A stretch of 64,000 nt of DNA from Undaria pinnatifida (lineage: Eukaryota; Sar; Phaeophyceae; Laminariales; Alariaceae): NCBI GenBank assembly GCA_012845835.1, contig JABAKD010000008.1, positions 3,585,651 through 3,649,650 of the forward strand, read 5' to 3'. Below, in pieces: positions 1 through 11,319 of the stretch. Made by a program: the position numbers and the translations under genes. The notes beneath the pieces were generated by a model. That model worked only from the letters and a program-made list of their open reading frames with translations. It was not told the DNA's origin and made no database searches. The first letter of the stretch is position 1. Each line of letters starts with the position of its first letter.

Positions 1-3000
1 GTACTGCGGTAACGCAGTCGACAAAACGCTGTTGAACGGGTAGATAAATGTTGCATGCGATCGTTATGTACCCTGAAAGGGTGCAAATGAGCAATTGAGC
101 ACAATCCCTCCTCAGCCGGCAGAGAAGCGAAATGTGTACACATGTGTTGTCTTCTCATGAACAATGTGTACATCTAGGTGCTGTCTTCTCATGACTTTGC
201 TTGGTGAGCCTACGAGGAGAAGACTTCCGACGATAAAGAGGTGCTACCTGGGGACGTACGTGCAGACCCAGGAAAAAGTTGAATGAATCGGATGCACCAA
301 CTCCTCTACAAATATATCTGCAACGGTACTAAGTAAGTATATACAGTAGAGGCGTAGCGCATCCACTGCTGTCCATTCATAACCAAAACTACTTCCAAGC
401 AAAGCGTTGGCCATGTGCTGTGAATATCATGCCCGCTGTCCTATTATTATATACATGGTGCCAAATATATCATGGGGAACAGGACATGACCTTGCGCATG
501 TGACTGCCTTGCCTGTTATCATATTATTTGACGATTGAGACAGGACATGGCCTCTTGCACACACCCCTCCTTTGCAGCCAACGGCGAAAAACGAGGCATG
601 AGTGATGAACATACAGCAGTCACATGGTCTTCACCGATCTTGCTACACTGCTGTACCAGCAGCACTGTACAATGAAATTGAAGCCGCAAAATCCACAGCC
701 AATGTATTCATAGTGCGCTGTTGTTGACTCTGTGCGTACGGGTACGATTAGCTTTACATGTACACGAAACACGAGAATTACTCAAAAGGAAGAATCAACT
801 CATAGCTCGCATCGTACGCGAGTGAAACTAACGCGATTATACTTGCACATTGTATAATGCGGCCATGGCAACCCAGAAATAAAGACAACGGGAGCCCGAG
901 AAAGGTGAAATCTTCTGCCTTATGTTCAGCATGATTCGGTAGTATTTTGAACTCAAAAACACGTTTGGTCTACAGCATGCATGCATTTGTTGGTGAACGA
1001 ACGATCATGATACACGACGAGCATACAGACGGGCAGCACGAGCGACAGACGGACAGGGCACGAGCAGCAGACGTACCTGCATGCGATTTAAGACCAAACG
1101 TAGGACTGTTTTCAAGTACCAGCGGGCACATAAACAGCAGATTTCCAGGTATCCACACCTAACACCCAAAGCGGTCCATCTCTTCGTTTTCCGAGCAACC
1201 AGAGACTCGCAGAACAGAATACTAGTAAATGTCACGGTAGATACCATCGTCGAGCATCGGGCCTGCACCAAGCATGGTTCCAAGCCCCGCGCATTGTACG
1301 AGCTTTGAGCATAACTGACATGCGAGCCCCTACATACATTGCCTAACCATATACCCGTACGACAGCATGATACCCATAGCGGCACCGCAGCATGGTACAC
1401 ACATGATACGGTACAGCAGCACGCGATAGCAATCATGCCCCCGGTTCATGCGTACGAGCGCCGTACATTCATGCCAAAGCCTACCCGACCACAGGTACGC
1501 TGTATCACAACTAACAAGCATACTGCACTACCGTAGCGGTGTAGTCTATACCAGGCATGCCAGGTACCGGGAACAAAACAACGAAACATTCACGATTATG
1601 TTAGACTGCTGTTACAGAATATACCTTACCTGGTGCTGCTGTATGCATGTTACGAGTATGAATCAGCAAGAGGTCAGAAGGTAGCGTCTTTCGTGTGCGC
1701 CTGATACCTATTCTAGGTTACGTACAGTAATCGTGCCAATGCCAGCACTGCTGCTTTGCTCTCGTGCTATAATACTAGTTATTAGACCTGTATCCTTCAC
1801 AAGGGTATACACACCTCGTAACACGCGCGATCGAAGTGTCACATGTCACACGCAGCTTGCAAAGCTGAGTTTTGATCGAAACCCTTCTTGGTCGATCTCA
1901 CAGCTGAAGTGTGTTTTTTCTTTTTTTTATAACTAGGTTTTACCCAGAGCGGCTAGCGACAAGTACAATAGCCCACACGTATGATCCATTTTTTTCCACA
2001 GCGGTGAATGACAAGCACAATTGATACAGTATACACGTATGAACCACTCCCTTCCCAAAACGGTGAGCCGGTGAGCCACAAACACAAAGAATATAGTCCA
2101 TGCATGTGAACCACCCCCCCTATACATTTGTGGTGTGGTATCATGCCAATGTCTGAATACCGCCTCAACCTTGAGTGGGTAAAAAAGGAGGGAAAAATAA
2201 AAATGTGCAGATTTGATACACGCTTTCTCTCACCACGTGTCACGCGTGCCCCACAGGGGCTTGGGGTTGATTGGCACGTACAGCAGCGCCGCCTAGCCTG
2301 CTGTTGAGCTGGCGGGCTCCGTATCGGTCCTCCGTTTTCTCCCATTCTCCTCCCTTCTTGGTTTGGTTAGTTTTCGACCCCGCTAGTGTTGTACTCGTTT
2401 TGTGTTAGCCACGCTCGATTGGTATGCAACACAGAAGGCGGTGCAGCCGGAACGTAGAGTATCAACCGTTTATCGCATTTTACGTTGAGCTCGATCATCG
2501 ATACGACTGTGGGGGTGCGTCGATGATTTATGATGCTCCTCCCTCAAGAAAGTATTATACCCGCCTCACCCAAAACGACTTCCATCCTAAGGGTGAGCTC
2601 AACCTAATATACAACAGCAGCAGAAATGTGATCGCCGTAACTTACGAAGGGGCATATTTCACTGAGATAGCCTTATCAACCTCCTCTCTCAGTGAACGAG
2701 CGCATGCGGGCGGTATTATCATGCACATGGCCTCTGACTTGTACCAACACCTTTTGCTGGCAGTTGGTTTCGAAAAAACGTTTTGTCATTTTGCATGCAA
2801 GCATTTATTAGACATGAACAAGCATGCGTGTGTTCATGGTGAACAATGAGCAACAGGCTAACGTGCGCGAGCAACAGACAGACGGGGCACCAGCACAGGG
2901 TGTTTGCCTGTATGCAATGACTAAACATTAGTTCAAAAACAAAAGCAAGCCACTGGCAGAGCACCATTAGCAGCATACACGCGAGTATCAGCAAAGGTGA

Positions 3001-4180
3001 GCACACATCCATCGCGTACATGTGATATGATATGGAGTGCACGAGGAATACATACAAGGCATGATACACGCGCAGCAAGTACATGGTACGAGCTACCTTC
3101 AGTATGCATATCACACGACATAACACATCATATCATGAACAGCACCGACATGCGATATGAGCCGGAGGATACCCCCTTGCCACGAAATATAAGGACCCTT
3201 GTTTAGTGATATTAGTGATCGAACAGTTGTTACATTTCCGGACAGTCGTACATTTTTCGACCGGAATTTAAATTTCCAGCTTTTCGACATCGAGTGATAC
3301 GATTTCCAGCGGAAGTTCCCCCAGTAGACACTTCGATACCCGTGCATTGCACTGCGATCTGCAATCGGCCTGGGTTCAGCATGTAACAGCAGGGTTCCAG
3401 TCCTCAGATCCTGAAGGGAGCCAGATCCATCACGTCTATCTGTGACTCTCTCACCTGGTGTTTTGAGTTCGTGCAGCGCCTCTTCATGCAGGGGTCAGGA
3501 GGTATGAGAATCGTAGTCACGTCGTAGTCGCAAACAGTCCGTGCAGATGGTCAACGAGGGAACAAGCGTGGCAAAGGGCACGGTGGACACGGCAGTGCCA
3601 ATGGGGCAAGGGTCTGGTAGAGGGACTGACAGGTCATTTCGCTTTAACTGTTTCTTTGCTTCAAGGGTAGCATCAAAAAGACACTCTGGGCGGTCAATCC
3701 GCGTTACTGGACTTTCTACGAGAAACCGAAGGCTTTCCCACACCGGGGAGATCCTTCATGCCTCTGTCCAATGAAGCCGAAGGAGCTTATAAAGCTTACC
3801 CCCTGCTCACAGACAGACCCTCCGCGTGACACTGATCAGCACAGTCGCCACGCGTTGTATTTCCTTTTCCTAGCGCTGCCGCGCTGCAACACAATACCAG
3901 GTACCAGAAACGACACACGTAGCGGTTAGGGCGTAGTACGTGATACACACGAGTGGCCGAAACAATTATAGTTAACACTGACGAATCATAACAACTATCT
4001 ACCTTGGGATGAGGTACGTGTAGTAGTTACCATTAAAATGAGGAGCAGACATTAGATTGAAGCGACAGCGATGCGACGAAGTCTCTCCGTATCTAACGGT
4101 CAGCCACGTGCATTTTCCTGGAAGAAAGTTTTTAAACGTTTGCCGACAGGGTGCCCTTAATTAAAAAACAAAGTTTCCTC
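1..4180. other. No supported gene
   Basis: I found no conserved domain, spliced gene or RNA gene here. The longest open frame is 2424..2849 (+), 141 codons. It matches no family I recognise and has no clear splice signals. Stretches around 950-1100 and 2800-2950 share loose blocks (GACAGAC/GGGCAC motifs with CAGCA tracts) and may be old copies of one repeat. Confidence 0.5.
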
Positions 4181-4204
4181 CGTTGTGTGTTGGTACGTGT
4201 GAAG

Positions 4205-4950
4205 GCATTGCGCGGGGACACAGTGTCTCCTGCAGGTCTGCCTGTTGAGCATGTGCTCGGCGGGTACTCGCTTCCTTAGCCGTAGTGGAGAAGTAGGTTT
4301 ATTATTTCCACAGAGCCCTAGATAGCATCTGACAATCGAGGCGCTAGCATCGATTGCATTTCCTGGCTATCTCGAAGAGAACACGCCAACCTATCATACG
4401 AAAACGGCTAAGTATTTATCAAATACGACAATTCCAGCCCTTTCAAGGCCGTACCTTAACACTAGCCCACCCTGATGAGCCGCATATGCAGACATATGAT
4501 ATATTCGGGGAAACTCCGGTTCTACGAACTAGACCATGAGTCGAAGATGCGGCTCCTCAAAACCCACTCCCACACCTCCACCGGCCTGGCCATGGAGCCA
4601 GGAAAACGCGAAGAAAGGCAATTGAAGGAAACGCAGACCCTATATCGAGGCAAACCACCCATCAAAAACCTGCCGCGTACCGCCGTTGTGGCGGGGGAAG
4701 AGGACAGGAAAAGCTCTACGGCAAACAAACCACAGAAAAGGCACTATGACAACGCAAAACCCCCGTCGAAATGAAGGGAAACGCAGGCGCTAATACAAGG
4801 GAGAAGTCATGTCAAAACCTCCCGCGGACCATTGGCATGGCGGGAGGTTAGATGAGGAAACGACAAATTTCCAGAATGGAAGGTGCCATCACCTACAGCC
4901 CCGTAAGGGGGAGAAGTGTTTAGCCGAACAAAGTAGAACAAATACAACAC
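4205..4950 (+). repeat. Dispersed repeat R3, copy 1
   Basis: This block matches the reverse complement of 35705-36500 over roughly 700 bp. Shared landmarks include a GCGGGGACACAG segment at the left, a CCTGATGAGCCGCATATGCA segment, and a right end reading AAAGTAGAACAAATAC. Both copies preserve the same reading frame with peptide SGKLRFYELDHESKMRLLKT. This copy lies beside the 3' end of a decayed Ty3/gypsy element. The second copy has the opposite orientation relative to its neighbouring gypsy element, so it is not simply a 3' LTR of that family. Confidence 0.75.
4475..4774 (+). CDS. Small ORF conserved in repeat R3
   Basis: A 99-codon frame begins MSRICR and contains SGKLRFYELDHESKMRLLKT. 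The same first ~65 residues recur, with scattered substitutions, in the inverted R3 copy at 35855..36223 (-). After that the two proteins diverge and end in Arg/Lys/Gly-rich, short-period repeat sequence. The family is unknown to me. Conservation between two diverged copies is the only argument for coding; it could equally reflect recent common ancestry of the repeat. Confidence 0.3.
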   Translation: MSRICRHMIYSGKLRFYELDHESKMRLLKTHSHTSTGLAMEPGKREERQLKETQTLYRGKPPIKNLPRTAVVAGEEDRKSSTANKPQKRHYDNAKPPSK

Positions 4951-5673
4951 GAAAATAATAAAAGATAACACACAGTCCCGTCTATAGCCCTGTACCACGT
5001 TATGCGCCAACTGGGTACCCTGATCGCCCCACGGCTCTGGGCTGAGGAGGGCGTCAGCAGGGCGAATTTGAACAAACACGAAAAAACGGCAGTCCTGTGC
5101 CTCAGATAGCGGCGTGATCACCCGGACCCTGACCCGGCACTGGGCGGGGAGGGGGCGGCAGGACTAAGAAAAAATGGTTAGAACTGCCCCGCACCCAGTC
5201 AAAAACGCTCGAAACATCGCGAACAACCCAAAGGCAACAACTCCACACCCCATAACCAAGAAAAAAAATGGAGAACTATCGAGGAGCGGTAGCGGCTTGA
5301 AAGTTAACTGGCCACGGCCGCGCCTCGAGATTCATCTACGTTACGTTGGATCCCCCGAGGAAACACGCTGGCGATGTGAAATTGCAGGCACTAAGAGCCT
5401 CGTACGGTTCCTGCCGAAGTTGTGTAGTGCGTCGGGGGGCGAGGAAGTTTAATCGGCTCCGGGTGGTCCAGAAGGCGAACCAGGTATACCTTGTCCTGTT
5501 GTGCTCGCGTTGATGTTTCCAAGCCACCACAACCCATCGTCTCCCTTGTACCGAAAGTGGGCTCCCTAGGAAGCACCGTGTCGTGGTAGCGACGGAACCA
5601 ATCGGCGCGGGAAGCACCGTGTCGTGGTAGCGACGGAGCCAATCGGCGCGGGAAACACACGCGTATCCCGGCG

Positions 5674-5960
5674 CTAGGAAACGTTCCCCGTTGTTGCGGG
5701 AGAGCTCGCGCTGTGCCGCCCCGATCCGCGTTCGGCGGTAGAGGCGGTTGGTTTGGCGGTGCTGGTCCGGAGTGCCGGCCCAATAACGCAAAATGTGGGG
5801 GCGGGAGAGGTGAAGGTCCATTTCTCGCTATCAGGATGGTTCAGAGAGTCCCACCTAATGTGTCTTGTATAGCACTGCGATGACGTCACCTCGTCCCCGG
5901 ACCGACTGATGGCCGGTGATCTGCTCCACCTTTAGCCGTTGGAGGGGGGTCGAAATGTCG
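5674..5960 (-). pseudogene. Chromodomain remnant of gypsy element A
   Basis: The minus strand encodes ITGHQSVRGRGDVIAVLYKT, followed after stop codons by EMDLHLSRPHILRYW. This aligns with the intact chromodomain-like segment of element B (IT.HQSVRGRG.VIAVMYETH, then WEREMDLQLSRQQILLYW). The aromatic and acidic positions fit a chromodomain, which in chromoviruses directs integration to modified chromatin. Two or more in-frame stops make this copy non-functional. Confidence 0.55.
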
Positions 5961-6282
5961 TTTTAAGTGACATGGTAGGGAGGGGACTTCTTGGAAAATT
6001 ATTGAGCACATACTCCGTCAGCCCCGCCGGTAGGCAGTTGGGCATGTCCCTACTGTCGTGGGGGTTGGCGGGGGGGTTGCAGCGTTCAATCGCCACACGC
6101 CGACGAGCATCCGAACCGGGCAGGTCGGAAGGGAGATCCAAAAAGGGGAGTTTGCCCCCGGGTGGCGAGCCATCCGGGGTCTCGGCAGCGGAGCAAGGAC
6201 TGAGTGAGTGCCAGGATCTTGTAAGGGCCCGTCCAGTTAAGCGCGAGTGTGGCCTTGAGCACCTTGGCGTCCGTACTCGGCT

Positions 6283-7290
6283 TCACACCCTGGCGGATGG
6301 TGGAGGCAGAGTTGTACACCCATGCCCAACCACCCGCAGCGAAGTTAGGTGCCGGACGCAGCGCGTCGGCGAGGGCGGAGTTTCTGCGGTTAACACGATA
6401 AACGGTGAGGGCGTGGTGTGAGCGAACAATGTTGCTCGCGCGCTGTTGCCGGTCGGTGGCCAAGTCGCAAAGGTCAAGCTTTCGCGGGCCAAACTCTGGT
6501 GTCCCACGACGCCGGTGCGGTCGAAAACCGTCAGGGGGAGGCGTGGCAGTCTACCCATGTGGACCTCGTTCGGCCCTAGGCCCGTCGCCGCGCTGACGGA
6601 ATTCTTGTAAGCGAACTCGACGTGAGGCAGATGCAAGTTCCAATCGTCTTGTCGTTCGTTGACGACCATAGCCAGCATTTGGGCCATAGTGTGGTTCACC
6701 CGCTCAACGCCCCCGGTACCGTTGGGATTATAGGAGCTTGTAGTAAGCTTGCGCACGCCCAGCAGCTGATACACAGCTTGTGAAAGCTTGGAGCAGAACT
6801 GCAGACCGTTGTCCGAGATTATGGTGCGCGGGCACCCCCACAAGGAAATTTATTGGTTCACCAGGATATTGGATGTACCCTCAGTGGTGAACTCAGTAGC
6901 AGTGACGGGGAACATGTCGGCCCGACGACTGAAGCGATCGGTGAAAAGTAAGATGTAGGTGTTGCCTTGTGGCGTGACCGGAAGAGGGCCGAAGTAGTCA
7001 ACACTGACGGCGATACCTGGACCTTCCGGTAGAGATATGGAGATGATTGGCCAGCGAACAGTCAGCCGTGGGTTTTCCGCGCTTGGCTTTTCAAGCAGTG
7101 GCGAAGCCATCATCGGGTGCAAATATCCATGCCAGTCCACCAATAAAACCGCTCCAGCATGCGCAACGTGCGCGTGGTGCCAACGTGGCAAGAAGCCGTC
7201 GAATGACAAGCTTGCATTATCCAAGGGCGCATGAGCAGGGGAACGTAGATGTGAACCGGCTGGTCGTTCAGCGTGCAAGTAGCTCGCCAC
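6283..7290 (-). pseudogene. Ty3/gypsy integrase core (element A)
   Basis: Two adjacent minus-strand frames together cover the integrase catalytic core. The upstream part (6850..7290) carries the first Asp in VSVDYFGPLPVTPQGNTYIL. The downstream part (6283..6843) carries the second Asp in TIISDNGLQFCSK and the Glu in GGVERVNHTMAQ. These are the D,D,E metal-binding residues of retroviral-type integrases. The two parts are separated by an in-frame stop, and the C-terminal end is frameshifted near 6480. The domain is complete in residues but not in frame. Confidence 0.85.
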
Positions 7291-7664
7291 ACAGAATTGG
7301 GCTTGTCAGACCCTGTCGGTGGCGCTGTCGGGCTACGGAGGAGTAGGACGATGTCGTCGTCAGTTGTATGTAATCGACCTTTACCCGCCAGCCCCTGGAT
7401 GTTTGAGAGGGAGGAACGCTTGTGCAAGGGGTAGCACGCCAAAACATCGAGTGGCAAGACCAACGGCTGGCCCATAGAGATGTAAGGCATCGCGGCGTGG
7501 CACGCCCGCTCAGCGTGCTGCTCTCGCTTCCAATCGGCATGCGAATAATGCGCGACGGAATAAGCGAACAGCAATTTAGCAACGTCGCCGAGGGCATCCG
7601 ACCTTGGAGGTGCAGTCGTCGTTTCACCAGAAGAAGGTGTGAGCCGTAAGAGAGGAGTTCCCAT
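7110..7664 (-). pseudogene. Integrase zinc finger and upstream linker (element A)
   Basis: This frame runs from a Ser/Thr/Pro-rich linker (PLLRLTPSSGETTTAPPRS) through a conserved block (GRLHTTDDDIVLLL) into the integrase H2C2 region with QACHSTASCHVGTTRTLRML. It is homologous to the 340-codon integrase frame of element B (39488..40510). A frameshift separates it from the integrase core that follows on the minus strand. Confidence 0.7.
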
Positions 7665-7983
7665 AGGCTCTGCGTGGTCGCGGTCGGACGGAAGTGGTAT
7701 CGTGCGGACCGGTGAGTCTGCAAGAGCAGGGGTCGCGGCGGCGGGTGGAACCGGTCACGGCCGTGGAACTCGCGGCGGGGTCGTAACTCGCCTGGAAGAT
7801 GGTCGAGGGGCCTTGCTGGGCTCGAAGCCATTGTCGATAGCAGGGGGTGCATTACCAGCTGCTGTTGCTGAACGCCAGCGCATCCGAGCGGAGATGCGGT
7901 CTGAAGACTGCGTCATCGTCTAGGGCGCCGGAGAGCAAGGCGAGTTAGAGACGGGCGCGGTCAGGCCCGCGGGCTCGACCGAG

Positions 7984-8592
7984 TCAGACTGTTGTACCGA
8001 GCTCCTGGAAGGAGTCGGTTGGGCGACCGACGTCGTGGTAGCCGGGGCTTCTGCGGAGCTCTCTCTGATCGCGGTGGGTACAGCAAACCGAAGCGAAATT
8101 GTTGTCGGCTGCACGCGAGGCCCACCCGCGGCCGGGGGGGCTGACGGATGCAAAAACACGAGCAGCGAATCCCCTGGAAGGAGCAGCAAGGTCGTCAACC
8201 CTCATCATACGTGGCCCGTGCGCGCGAAAATCGCAAACATCGGCGTAGTTGAAAGGGAGCCCGCCCGAGGCAGTACTTTCGGTGCGGGGCATTAGCCCAC
8301 CCAAGCCGACACCCGGAATCGGCGAGGAAGGAATGTCCAGCCCGAAAGCCCCTATGAGGTATATGCCACCATCCTCAACAGGGGTGAGGCTCGTCGAACC
8401 ATTGCGGTCATGTTTCCTGGCAGGCTCCAGCAAGCGAGACAGGAAGTCGGCGTTGCCATTCACGCTTCCCTTGCGGTATTCGAGTGTGTGGTCGAACGCG
8501 GTGAGGAACTCGAGCCATCTCTGGCCCGCCCCGCAACGACGTTGCACGTGCTCGGCACTGACACCCTGTGACGCGTACGTGTCGACAGCCAC
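7984..8592 (-). pseudogene. RNase H C-terminus and post-RNase H linker (element A)
   Basis: The frame starts with the end of a Ty3/gypsy RNase H domain (RWLEFLTAFDHTLEYRKGSV, then NADFLSRL). It continues into a region shared with element B: DFRAHGPRMMRVDDLAAPSR here, DFRAHGPC.S.DDLSA there. This post-RNase H segment separates RNase H from integrase in both copies. It has no enzyme motif that I recognise. Confidence 0.65.
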
Positions 8593-8757
8593 AGTAGAAA
8601 CGTCCTTCCCTGCGGTGAATACCGGTACTGTGGTGCATGCCCCACCCTACCCGACGCTTATACAGCAAACGTTTTGAGTCGCGGATAAATTCGCAGTAGG
8701 TGGCCTGCGACAGACAAAGATATCTAGCCTACTGGCATCGCAGGATCCACAAGTAGG

Positions 8758-9090
8758 CTATGTCTGTAGCACGCCTCGGATATCCATAATGACTTCCCAA
8801 GCCTTGTTGCCGAGCTTTGGTGTGTGGGTTTCGATGTACACGAACGCCCTTGAACCGATTGCACGCAAAGCTGATAGATCTGCCTCTTTATCATGCATCT
8901 TGAAGAAAGGTGTTCTTCCTCGCAATGTTAGTACTGCTGTGAAAAACAGTTCTCCCCACATGTTGGGGGGAAAGTTGCCGTCCTTAAGAAGACACCTCAC
9001 CGTAGCCGCAAGTGTCCTTCCGACGCGCTCTGATACCCCGTTCTGTTGTGGCGTAGCTGTCGGGGTGTATTCCATGCTGATGCCAGAGTT
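8758..9090 (-). pseudogene. Copia integrase, C-terminal half
   Basis: Contains ATPQQNGVSERVGRTLAATV, which carries the catalytic Glu of copia integrase, then typical downstream sequence (MWGELFFTAVLTLRGRTP, RAIGSRAFVYI). It follows the 477-codon frame at 8984..10417 in a different frame, so one frameshift lies near 9080. It ends at the junction with gypsy-derived sequence. Confidence 0.8.
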
Positions 9091-10417
9091 GACGCAGAGT
9101 CTTGAACTCTTTGGAGATGTACTCGCCTCCCTTGTCGCACCTCAATCTTTGGATACGTAGCGCCAGTGGGACTGCAACTGTCATGTTGTAGAGGTGAAGC
9201 GTGTCGACTGCCTCCGTTTTAGATTTTAGGAGGAAGATCTCGTTCATCCGGGAAAAGTCGACAGTGAACTTGCTGACGTACTTGAATCCTCCTCGGGCTG
9301 CTGGCGTGATGGGCCCCATAAGATCCGTGTACGAGTATACCAGTTCCATTGGTCCGTCGGTCTTGTGCTTCGTCTTTCCCGGGTGAGCCTTTTGAATACT
9401 CTTGCCCACTGCGCAGATGTCACATCCAGACACAGCGCCGGTGTATTCAACACCGTTGCCTTCCGTCTTGCGAAGGAGCTCCATGTTGGCGGGGTTCATG
9501 TGTCCCAACCGCCGATGCCAGGTGTCAGCGCTTACCTGTGCGGCGAGAGCCACACCAGGTGTTGATGTCTTGGTCTCGCCTGACATAGCCGCCTTGGCCA
9601 AGGTTTCACCGTCAACAGCGGGCAGTGACAGGTCAAACGAGCACATGCCCGCATGCTTTCCGTGCTGATTCAACCGAAGATAAGTATTCTTGTTGAACTT
9701 GATTTGGGGGTTTCCTGCTCGAAGGATGGTGATTACCCCCATTCTCATTGCTGTTACCGAGGAAAACAGGTGACGTCCCATTCCGGGTACGAGGTACGCA
9801 AAAATGCGCACAGGAACAGGCTCGCCCGATGGATTGATAATTTGTCCGCAGATGGTGCCTGTTGCAGTGGCGAAGATTTTCTTGTTGCCAGCAGCCCCAA
9901 TGGGCTTCAGTTCGTCCAATATTCTACGACCTCTCATGCGCTGTCGTAGACCTGGGACTAAATCTTCATCCACAAAGTGATCTGACGCTCCGCGGTCCAC
10001 TAGCATGGTGAATGCTTTGGAGTTGAGACATGAGGTCCTTCCGTCGCTTGCTGTCGTCAGTGCTAAACATGCGAACGCCATGTCGAAGTCATCATCAAAG
10101 TTGAGGGATGGTGCATCGTCGTCGTCGTTGGTAGGAGGAGAACTGGCCGACAGTACAGCAGAAGCGAGGTTGGCACCCCCACGCTTCGGTCGTGGTGCAC
10201 CCTGTGCATAGCACATGTCATCGCTGTGAGTGGTGGTTTTGTGAACCGAGCACCACTTCTGTCCGGCGGCACTTGGATCCTGCTTTGGATCCGCCCTTCT
10301 TTCCAAAAGATTTCTTGTTCTTCCGTGAGTTGTCGTGGTGGTTTCCATCACTGCCAGATTGTTTGTCTTCGTCCCGCTTCTTCCAGCAGTTGCGGATGAG
10401 ATGGCCATCCTCCCCAC
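8984..10417 (-). pseudogene. Copia protease and integrase N-terminal part
   Basis: A long open frame of 477 codons. The protease segment reads MLVDRGASDHFVDEDL, where retropepsins normally have D-S/T-G-A; Arg replaces the Ser/Thr, which should impair the active site. Downstream is the integrase HHCC finger (WHRRLGHMNPANMELL, then CDICAVGKS) and the core with YTDLMGPI and RCDKGGEYISKEF, providing the two Asp residues. The Glu is in the next frame at 8758..9090. Frame loss plus the altered protease motif point to an inactive copy. Confidence 0.85.
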
Positions 10418-11246
10418 AGTGAGTGCAGGTCGTTGTTCCAGCTGTCATAGCTACGCTGCGGCCGGCGATCTTCCCTTTGGCTCCATTGCTGCGGGAAAGG
10501 TAATCTAGGTAGAGATGACGCATTGTGCGCTGCATCTGGTCAATGTCGAAGGTGGGGTTCCGGGATATCATCATCTTGATGTGCCTGTACTCCGGAGTAA
10601 ATCCTTGTACACAGATGTCCTTAAATCATCGGTCGGAGATGGGTTTACCCATTTTCTCCAGCTCTGCTCGGACGAGGGTTTTCTTCATAAAATAATCATC
10701 CGGGTCTTCTCATTGCTTCATCATGGTGTTTACCAGTTGGTCCATGGTAGAGCGAATGACCTCGTCCGTTACCTTCTCGTACTTGTTCACGAACTTGTGT
10801 AGAGCTTGTTGGCCGTTGCTACTCGTATCCATTGTGTCTTCATGCTCGGCCACAAGAAGTGCTGCTGGTTTGTCGGTGAGTAGGTAGAGGATAGCGTAAA
10901 GAGCTTCATTGGCCCTGTCAAATTCTGCAATGGCCTTATCGGAGGCAGCCCGAGCTTCACCTGAAAGTGCAGGTTCTTGCTATGGACGGGTCTGTTCCTT
11001 AATCAAGGGCGCGATGTCGCGACGCGTGACCCCCAAGATTACGGCCAGCTTCTTGTGCCAATCGCGGAATTCATTGGGCTTGCGTGCGTCGATTTTTTCA
11101 AGGCCTTTGATGGCGTTTGCCAGGTTTCCGCTGTTGTTGTTGGTGAAGTCCTCCATGCCGGTAGGATGTACGGGTAGCCGAAAGACCTTGTATGACATTA
11201 CAATGGTTGTAGTGGTTGCTGTTGTTGTACCGGGTGAAAGCAGCAA
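10218..11246 (-). pseudogene. Copia gag with CCHC zinc knuckle
   Basis: Two minus-strand frames form the gag region. The upstream frame (10980..11246) carries KIDARKPNEFRDWHKKLAVI, typical of copia gag N-terminal parts. The downstream frame (10218..10574) carries CTHCGEDGHLIRNC, an exact CX2CX4HX4C zinc knuckle, followed by a Lys/Ser/Gly-rich tail. The middle, around 10575-10980, is frameshifted. This would be the nucleocapsid and coat protein of the element. Confidence 0.75.
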
Positions 11247-11319
11247 ATGTACTGCCGTGACTGTTCGAATTTGTTCTCGGTTGAACAGTCTTTTGGGGTC
11301 CTCAGATCTACAATGAGCC

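Larger units (their letters stand above)
4951..8680 (-). mobile_element. Decayed Ty3/gypsy chromovirus-like element A (3' half)
   Basis: Read on the minus strand, the order is end of RNase H, disordered linker, integrase zinc finger, integrase core, chromodomain. Reverse transcriptase and everything upstream are absent. It is the same family as the element at 38.3-49.3 kb: integrase, chromodomain and the sequence just after the chromodomain (a CGCGCCTCGAGATTC segment) are all recognisable in both. The coding frame breaks repeatedly. A tandem duplication of about 42 bp lies at 5570-5652. No LTR pair was identified. Confidence 0.85.

Noticed and set aside
5939-6421. 160-codon plus-strand ORF
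   Set aside because: Antisense shadow of the gypsy integrase C-terminal region.
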